Shown: in pieces, positions 57,490 through 64,000 of the stretch
Position numbering within the stretch: position 1 is the first letter of the stretch
Layout of the letters: each line of letters opens with the position of its first letter
Notes under the pieces: model-generated
Seen by the model: only the letters and a program-made list of their open reading frames with translations
Told to the model about the DNA's origin: nothing
Databases searched by the model: none
Made by a program: the position numbers and the translations under genes
Source: Odontesthes bonariensis
Lineage: Eukaryota > Chordata > Actinopteri > Atheriniformes > Atherinopsidae
NCBI RefSeq assembly: GCF_027942865.1
Contig: NC_134521.1
Span: forward strand, 21,020,449-21,084,448
DNA length: 64,000 nt
Reading direction: 5' to 3'

Positions 57490-59544
57490 ATGACTAAATA
57501 CATTTATTTTGTGTATTGTGCAAAATTTTCTTTATTGCTTTGTCAACAAAAGGCTCTATCATTTCCGATTTTCTGAAAGCTGTGTCGGCGATATTTTGCT
57601 GAATGTCAACCCCACTGCAGCCTCTGAAATACCACCCACGTCTTTTAAAGGTTTAGAAATGCTAATAGAAGTGATGTGTTTGCTGACAGCTGTTACAGGC
57701 AGCTAAGGAACCAGCCAACTGCAGAGTGAGCACAAAAATCCTCCTTTAAAGAAGGGCTACCACTTCATTGAGAAATAATATCTAAACTCATTTACGCTGG
57801 CATCTTTTTCATCTTCAGTTCTGCCTATTTCTTGTGCCTCTTGGTGATGGCAACAAGCTGGCGAGTCCTCAGCTTTTTTTTTTTTTTTTTTGTCTCTGTA
57901 GTAAACAAAATGTTTGCAAACTACTTTTCCCAAGGGTCATCCTTTCGCTTTTTCACAGTTTCCTCCATGTCACAATGACCCAATCTTTATGCAAACTTAC
58001 CAGCCGGGAAAGGTGGTGTTTGAAGTTCAGGCAGATTGTTCGGGGTTATCTGAAGTACTTAAGAGTAAAAGGTCACCTGCAGTAGGCAGAAGTCAGAGCA
58101 AGTTCTCCCAGGGGAGCAAACAGCAACTGAGAGCAGGGACAAAAGATGAGCGAATTGTCACCATCTAAGATAATTCAATCCTCCAAAATGTTATTCAGCA
58201 AATGCTACTTTGTAGACTTTTTTTTCCCCCCACTTTTGCATCTCAACCGAACAACCACGTAACTGCAGCCGCCAAGCTGCGACTCCGCCGGTGTCGTCCA
58301 AAACCAACAACTGCTGTGGTGCAGTGTAAATGAGTGATTAAGAAAGCAAAGATGACGACGTGCCTTTTTCTGGGGAGATAAAAGGATGTTTGACTGCTGA
58401 CCACACCACATTTTAAAAAAAAATCATTTTGCAGTGTGGTGAGGCGCGGTGTTCCTTTTGGGGAGGTAACGGACATGAAGTAATTGCTGTGTGCCTGGTC
58501 TGGGACAGTGTTTAGGCGTGTGTTCCATGTCAAAGCATCCACATAAATGCCAGGACCCACAGTTTGTCAGTATAACCTGTCACCATGTTCCGTGTTTCAT
58601 CTGTGGCTTTACATATTTATTATTGTGTAGACGAGCAACGCGGTTTTATATCCATGTTCATAAATCTGACTTCAGACTAAAGTTTATTCCCCTGTAAACA
58701 CGAGCTTTGATAGATGACTTCACTAATGAGCACAAGAATCCATGTGTGAAACTCATCTTGAGCAAAAAATACAACGGAAACCGTTAACATGTACAATAAC
58801 TCTTACTTTCATTGAACTAATAACAAAGCCACTCCACCATTAGCTTTGCACCAGAGAGACCCCTGGAGCCATTATTTTTAAGGGCTGGTAATTAGCTCTT
58901 TAAACAAGTTAATTTTGAATCCAGCTACTCAGGAGAGCAAGTCATATTTGGACTTCGTTTAAAAAAATATATATCATTATAAGAATCCATCTGTGTGCAT
59001 CCTGAGAGCAATTCTGAGACACAGCTCAAGGTGTCAGACTCAGCCTCTGGCTCACTTCAGACTAATGTGCTCACTTTGTCTCCTGTCCTGGGGTCATGCT
59101 GCAAACACTGAACTTATGCATGGGATTAATTAGATATCGTTCTGTTCCGTCCCAAAATGGAAATGGTTGGCCAGTGTGGAAAAGGCTAGAAATGGTCAAA
59201 GTTCCCTTCGGTAAGCTGAAATTTGTTTCTCTTGCTCTGCTTGCTCAGAAATAACTGAACTTCTAATTGGACTGATTGTCAAACAAGAGTTCACTGCTGA
59301 TAAACACGAAGCAGCGGGTGTTTCCCTGGAACACCATGGCTGGGTTTCTTTTTCCTTTCCTTTTTAGGAGGATCAGTAGGCGATAAGATCTCATGATCTT
59401 ATGACATTACCACCTTATAAAGTTGTTATGGTGGGTGTGTTAAGTAACAGTGGTCTGTGCAAGTATCTACCAAGTCTAATATTCACTCTCCTTTTAGCCC
59501 TTGTTGGAAATGATTTGGACTGTTTTTGCGCTCCTACCTAATGT
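57490..59544. other. intergenic, nothing recognised
   Basis: Short overlapping ORFs, poly-T at 57870-57890, and no credible exon. Confidence 0.5.
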
Positions 59545-60670
59545 AGCGGTACTTTTAAAAAACTCCCCACCCCTCATTTTCTCATATATATATATATGTA
59601 TATGTATGTGTGTTGTATATTTCTACGGACCATTTTCAGAGGAATGTGTTTGTTTATTAACTCACTTAACACTGACGTATGACTCATTCAAGCAGAAAAA
59701 AGGCTTCTAACTCAAGGGATGAACCAGTGTTGTGTCTACACATAACAGAGAACTTAGCAAAGAACCAGTTTTAAATTGTATCCCATTTCTTTTTGCTCCA
59801 ACAGGGTGATTCCCAAAAAGCTATTAGCTGAAAACGTGGCATATCTCATTAGGTGTGCAGCATGTCCTCGAAACATTTGAGGAAACTGGACAAGTCGAGG
59901 ACAAAAAAAGAAGAGTAAGGCCTAAAAAACTACCTCACAGCAGATGAAAATTATCTGAAAGTGACGTCCTTAAGAGGAAGGGGCGGTCAGTGGCGTAGTG
60001 GGTTAAGCAGCCGCCCCATGTACAGAGGCTTAGTCCTCGCTGCAGCTGGCCCCGGTTCGAGTCCTGCACCGAGTGGCCCTTTGCTGCATGTATCCCCTCT
60101 CTCTCTGCCCCTTGCATTCCTGTCTCTCTCCAACTGTCCTATCATTAAAGGCATAAAAAGCCCCAACAAATATTATAAAAATATAAAATTTATTTAAAAA
60201 GAAAGAGGAAAAAATCCAGCAAAGACCTGACACAGGACCTGAGAGATGCATCTGGACCTTCAGCTGATCCATCTACTGTTGGCCCAAGCCTCATCAGAAA
60301 TGGGCTCCATGGAAGGGTGGCTGTCAAGAAGCCGTTCTTAAGGAAGGGAAACAGGGAGAAAAGGCTGAGCTGTGGCAAAGGACACAAGAAGTGGACTGAA
60401 AATCAGTGGCAGCAGGTCTGATGGAGGGATGAATCCTCCCCAGAGCCCGGACCTCAACATTACTGAAGCAGTGTGGGATCATCCTGACAGAGAACGGAAC
60501 AAAAGGCAGCCGACATCCAAAGAAGAGCTTTGGGATGTCCTTCAAGAAGCCTGGAGAACTATTCCTGAAGACTGCTTAAAGATGTGACAGAAAGCTGGTC
60601 TAAGAGGGTTCAGACTGTGTTGGAGAATAAAGCTGCTCAGAATAAATATTCACTTTCAAGTTCCTTAGAA
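59545..60670 (+). mobile_element. defective Tc1-like element with a SINE inside
   Basis: Related to 16315-17572. The degraded 5' end (ACTTTTAAAAAACTC, CCACCCCTCATTTTCT) and TTTTCAGAGGAATGTG match that copy. Transposase pieces: LRKLDKSRTKKEE, then QQRPDTGPERC / GLHGRVAVKKPF, WTENQWQQ, SPDLNITEAVWDH and PTSKEELWDVLQEAWRTIPE. The DDE core between WTENQWQQ and SPDLN is deleted. The 3' inverted repeat is not clear. A SINE interrupts it at 59986-60185. Confidence 0.75.
59986..60185 (+). mobile_element. tRNA-derived SINE
   Basis: A box TGGCGTAGTGGG (59991-60002) and B box GGTTCGAGTCC (60054-60064), then a tail ATTAAAGGCATAAAAAGCCC and an A-rich end. AAGAGGAA occurs on both sides, and the intact Tc1 sister copy shows the uninterrupted site. 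Confidence 0.85.
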
Positions 60671-63479
60671 TTCCACAAACTCTGTTTCTGCCTTTACATT
60701 TGTCTTCTTGTGTGTTCCTTTCCTCTTTGTCCTCTACAAAATAGATCAATCCTGCATTTAAAGCTCAAAGTAATTAATATAGGGTCTGTAAGAAAAAAAC
60801 ATATTTGCTTTTTCTTTAAAGTAAAAGTGTGAAAATTGACCACCAAATTAATCAAAACACTGGATAATCAAAGATATATTAAAGTCTTTCTACCGTCTCT
60901 AAGATGTTACTGACTCTCTGCGTGTGTGAAGCAAAGCAGATCAAAGACTCTGAAGAAAAACAGGCCAGTGAAGCCTCTGCAGCTGAACTTTAATGGACAC
61001 AGGTTGCTCCTGTCATCCTCTCGGACAGTTAGTTCTTGCACAGTAATTCATTTGCAGCTGTTTGCTGTTGTCTCTCTCTCTTTTTTCATCAACACTCACC
61101 CCACACAAGTTGTGTTGAATCAACAGATTGAACCAAGTGCTGTCACAAAGGCTGGTGCAGAAAATGCATCTTTACAGGCAGATCAGTCTTGAAAAATAAG
61201 GCGATGTAGAGACGATACATAAAAGACACATGAAAAAAGACGGACGTACGTCAAACATGACAAATTGTAGGGACAAAAACTAATTAGAAATCAGAAGAAT
61301 CTATGAGAATCAGAAAAAAAACATTAATCAATCCTGAAAATATTCGTGTGCATTTGAAAAATATATTTTAAATCCTCAAGTCTCGATTTAGAATAGTCAA
61401 ATAGCACAACTCATGCTGCCATTTTAAGTCAAGGTCTTTGGTTGTTCAGTGTGCCGTTAATGACTTGTTATCCGACATTGCTCTTTCCTCCTTCAGATGT
61501 TTTTGTCCTTCTGTTTGTATCTGTTGTCTTGGAGCTGGAGGACATAGAAAAAGGCCAGAGACAGAGTTGGAGACGAAATGACAGCAAGATAATCACTGTA
61601 ATGTTGAGCAGACATAAAGTAATCAATATTTTTCACACATGCCATGGTATTAAACACAGCACAAGCTGTGTTTACGTCATCATAGTGGATAAGCCTTTGC
61701 ACTTACTCCTCATTGTTGAGAATTTGGTGCGCTGTGCTGTGCCGTCGAGATGTGCTTAGCTTCTTGAAAACAGCCAATCAGTACGGGAGGGTTGCTTGGA
61801 AAAACTACTCGTACATCTTTGCCTCTGACATACTGCAGTTTTATGTTTCAGGGGAGTCCCAAAAACAAGACCACTGGGAGGCCAGAGGCTCCTGAGATTC
61901 ATTTGAGATCCCGCTGGACTCATTTACTTTCAGCAGACGGCCAATCAATAGAAAAATCAGTCATCGGCTTTGATGTACACAAAGCCTCCTCCGGCCTTCT
62001 TATTTTTGAAGGGCTCCACGCAGCTTCATGCTCAGACCAGTGGAAAAAAATATGTCAAATTTTCACTTTTCCTAATAACCATTAGCCTACAGTGATTTAC
62101 TGTTCTGAACATGTTGATGTGACAGTAAGTAGCTAATGTGACTGAATGCAAGTGAGTGTCCCTACTCGGTTTTGTACGTAATTTGTTTTTGTTTCGGTTT
62201 GTGAATCCCTCAATCTTTAAAGGTTGTTTTATTTGGGCATACATATGACCTAAAAACAGTCCTAAATGAAGATGCATAGCACCAAGTTAAACTAACTGCT
62301 CTCTTTACTCGACATGTGTGTGAATAACAGGTCATTTAGCTGTGAAATGTAAGTCGGGTGTTTTAACTTGATGACAGTCAGGTGTGAGTGGGTGTCTAGA
62401 TCTACTTCAACACCTGCTTGGAAATGTATTTGTAGCGCTTTTAGCCTGATTGGAACACACTATGACACCTACATTCTCTAGGTTCGGAAAGCTGGCACTC
62501 AATAAGAGAACATGAAGTTGCAGTTCACAATTTATTGCAACTCCCAACAGGTAAATTATTGCAATGTATGAAAAATAAAAAACAAACAGAAAAATAGAGC
62601 TATTTAAAAAAAAAAGAAAAATATAAAATAAAATCAAAGTCCAAATAAAAGTGTCCCGCTTCCTTATTAGAAGGTCCGAGTTCAGTTCAGTTCCGTTCTG
62701 TGTGAATGTGTGTAATGTTCTGATCGACTGTTTACTACCCGGGTAGATTTGTGTTACGTTCTTATCTGTATCACGAGTGAAGTGAAAAGAATGTCTGGAG
62801 TCCCCTGGAGCAGATCCCACGGCTGGCCACACCGTGCACCGATTTGTCAGAGTCGCTCGTCTTCCCTGGCTCGCCACCAAACCTCCACGGGTTTGGAATT
62901 CCAAATTCCGAATCAATCCCTAATCCGGTGAAGTGGATAAAAAAAACAATCTACACATAGAGTGCAGACATCATAATCATTATTCACTATCCGTTTAAAT
63001 AACATTCTTCTACTTTCACTTCTCACTCTAATTATCTTCAACATCTGTACTCAAATGCAGGATATGCCATTCAACCATTTAAATGAGCCTGTGTACATTT
63101 ACAGTACAGAATAAGTATTTTTACCATGACAATTTCCCATCATGAACTTATATTTTTAACATAAATGCACTATTTATATTTTTATACAGCTCTTTGAATC
63201 AATATTTATCTTTTGAACTCTTTTAACCGTAAATGAACAGTATTAAAATCAACCAACAGGAATATTTTAACCATCTTCAATACAGTAAACACATTATGCA
63301 CTCAGATATCAACAAAATAAGTATCACAATTTAGCATATAACACAAATATGCATCATGAACAAGCTATGTCTCCCTCAAATTAAAGTGATAGCACGTCCG
63401 GCTACACTGTTAGCACTCACATTACAGAATTAGCTTGACGCTAACTCAGTTAGCGATCTTTTTTAAGTTAGTTTTTATG
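60671..63479. other. intergenic, nothing firm
   Basis: No gene recognised. The stretch from about 62.5 to 63.4 kb has a moderately GC-rich part (62660-62930) followed by AT-rich DNA, which could be an old retroelement, but neither LTRs nor coding motifs were seen. Confidence 0.4.
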
Positions 63480-63816
63480 CAGACATCCCAAGTCTCCCGG
63501 AAGCTCCGGGAGTCTCCCTGATATTGATAGTTAATCACGGATGCCCGCGAGTCGGATAAAATATCCCGGATTTTAGACTATTCGAGGGAGTTTTTTTTTT
63601 TTTTTTTTTTCAATGCGAGTGAGAGCGTGCAGGCAATAAAATAACTCGTGTACCATGCGCGCTTCGACTGCGCAGGCACGAGAGAGAGAGTGCTGTGGGG
63701 AGAGGTTGCTTGTGAAACCTGTGCGTATCTGTCCAAAGCAACGCTCTGTTCAACGAGCGTCAGCGAGATGACTGAGTCATCTCCCTGAAATGAGTTTTTG
63801 GAACTTGGGATGTCTG
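63480..63816. mobile_element. 337-bp MITE
   Basis: CAGACATCCCAAGT at the left and the inverted CAGACATCCCAAGTTCC at the right. TTTATG is duplicated at 63474-63479 and 63817-63822. A poly-T run lies at 63591-63611. Superfamily not assigned. Confidence 0.7.
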
Positions 63817-64000
63817 TTTATGGTTCACAATGATACGGAAAGTACCACGGTAGTTCAACACTAACGAACATATCAATGACTCCGACTGGTTTTATGAAAG
63901 TAGTCCAATAAAAAGCATTTTCACACAACAACTACATCACAAATCAATCTCGAGGCCTAGCCTCTAGCATGTAGCCTGCTCTTACCGAAGTTCTCAGAGG

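Noticed and set aside
62500..63400. Possible LTR retrotransposon
   Set aside because: No paired LTRs, primer-binding site or gag/pol motif could be seen.
1..64000. CRISPR arrays, operons and bacterial features
   Set aside because: Introns, SINEs and vertebrate-type repeats show this is a fish genome; no direct-repeat/spacer array is present.

Overview
The window looks like gene-poor intergenic DNA from a ray-finned fish, probably a teleost. It is AT-rich, with long stretches showing no coding signal, and is packed with repeat families typical of fish genomes: L2/CR1-type LINEs, tRNA-derived SINEs, Tc1-like elements, hAT and PIF/Harbinger MITEs, and TTAA-flanked MITEs. No complete host gene is recognisable. 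Two or three isolated exon-like segments on the + strand (48.7, 55.3 and 57.2-57.5 kb) are the only candidates for host coding sequence.

Layout. 1-0.3 kb: a dispersed repeat that recurs inside the large palindrome. 1.0-4.9 kb: a large DNA transposon with two convergent genes, a SWIM zinc finger + YqaJ-type nuclease (+ strand) and a THAP + DDE transposase with one intron (- strand); both keep their key residues. 5.0-9.5 kb: an L2-like LINE, frameshifted and split by two later insertions whose target-site duplications can be read. 9.85-10.87 kb: a second LINE 3' end, reversed. 11-26 kb: intergenic DNA with LINE, SINE, Tc1 and MITE copies, some nested.

26.2-44.6 kb is a nested stack. The outer layer has matching TTAA termini (26192 and 44605). 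Inside it is an older foldback element. One arm of the foldback was invaded by a 13.74-kb, almost perfectly palindromic element (27632-41370): arms of about 6.84 kb, a 53-bp centre, and a 6-bp target duplication CACATG. The partner arm of the same foldback still shows the uninterrupted target site, so the insertion can be demonstrated from this window alone. A 1.5-kb hAT element with an 8-bp duplication, carrying a Harbinger-type MITE, sits in the foldback too. The palindrome encodes no recognisable protein. Its 6-bp duplication and 5'-AG terminus resemble Polinton/Maverick elements, but that assignment is inference.

44.6-64 kb: more intergenic DNA with MITEs, hAT elements, LINE tails, a Tc1 relic split by a SINE, and the exon-like segments.

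The genes with an evident joint role are the SWIM/YqaJ and THAP/DDE pair, which probably serve transposition of their own element. Everything else coding-like is a TE relic or unassigned.
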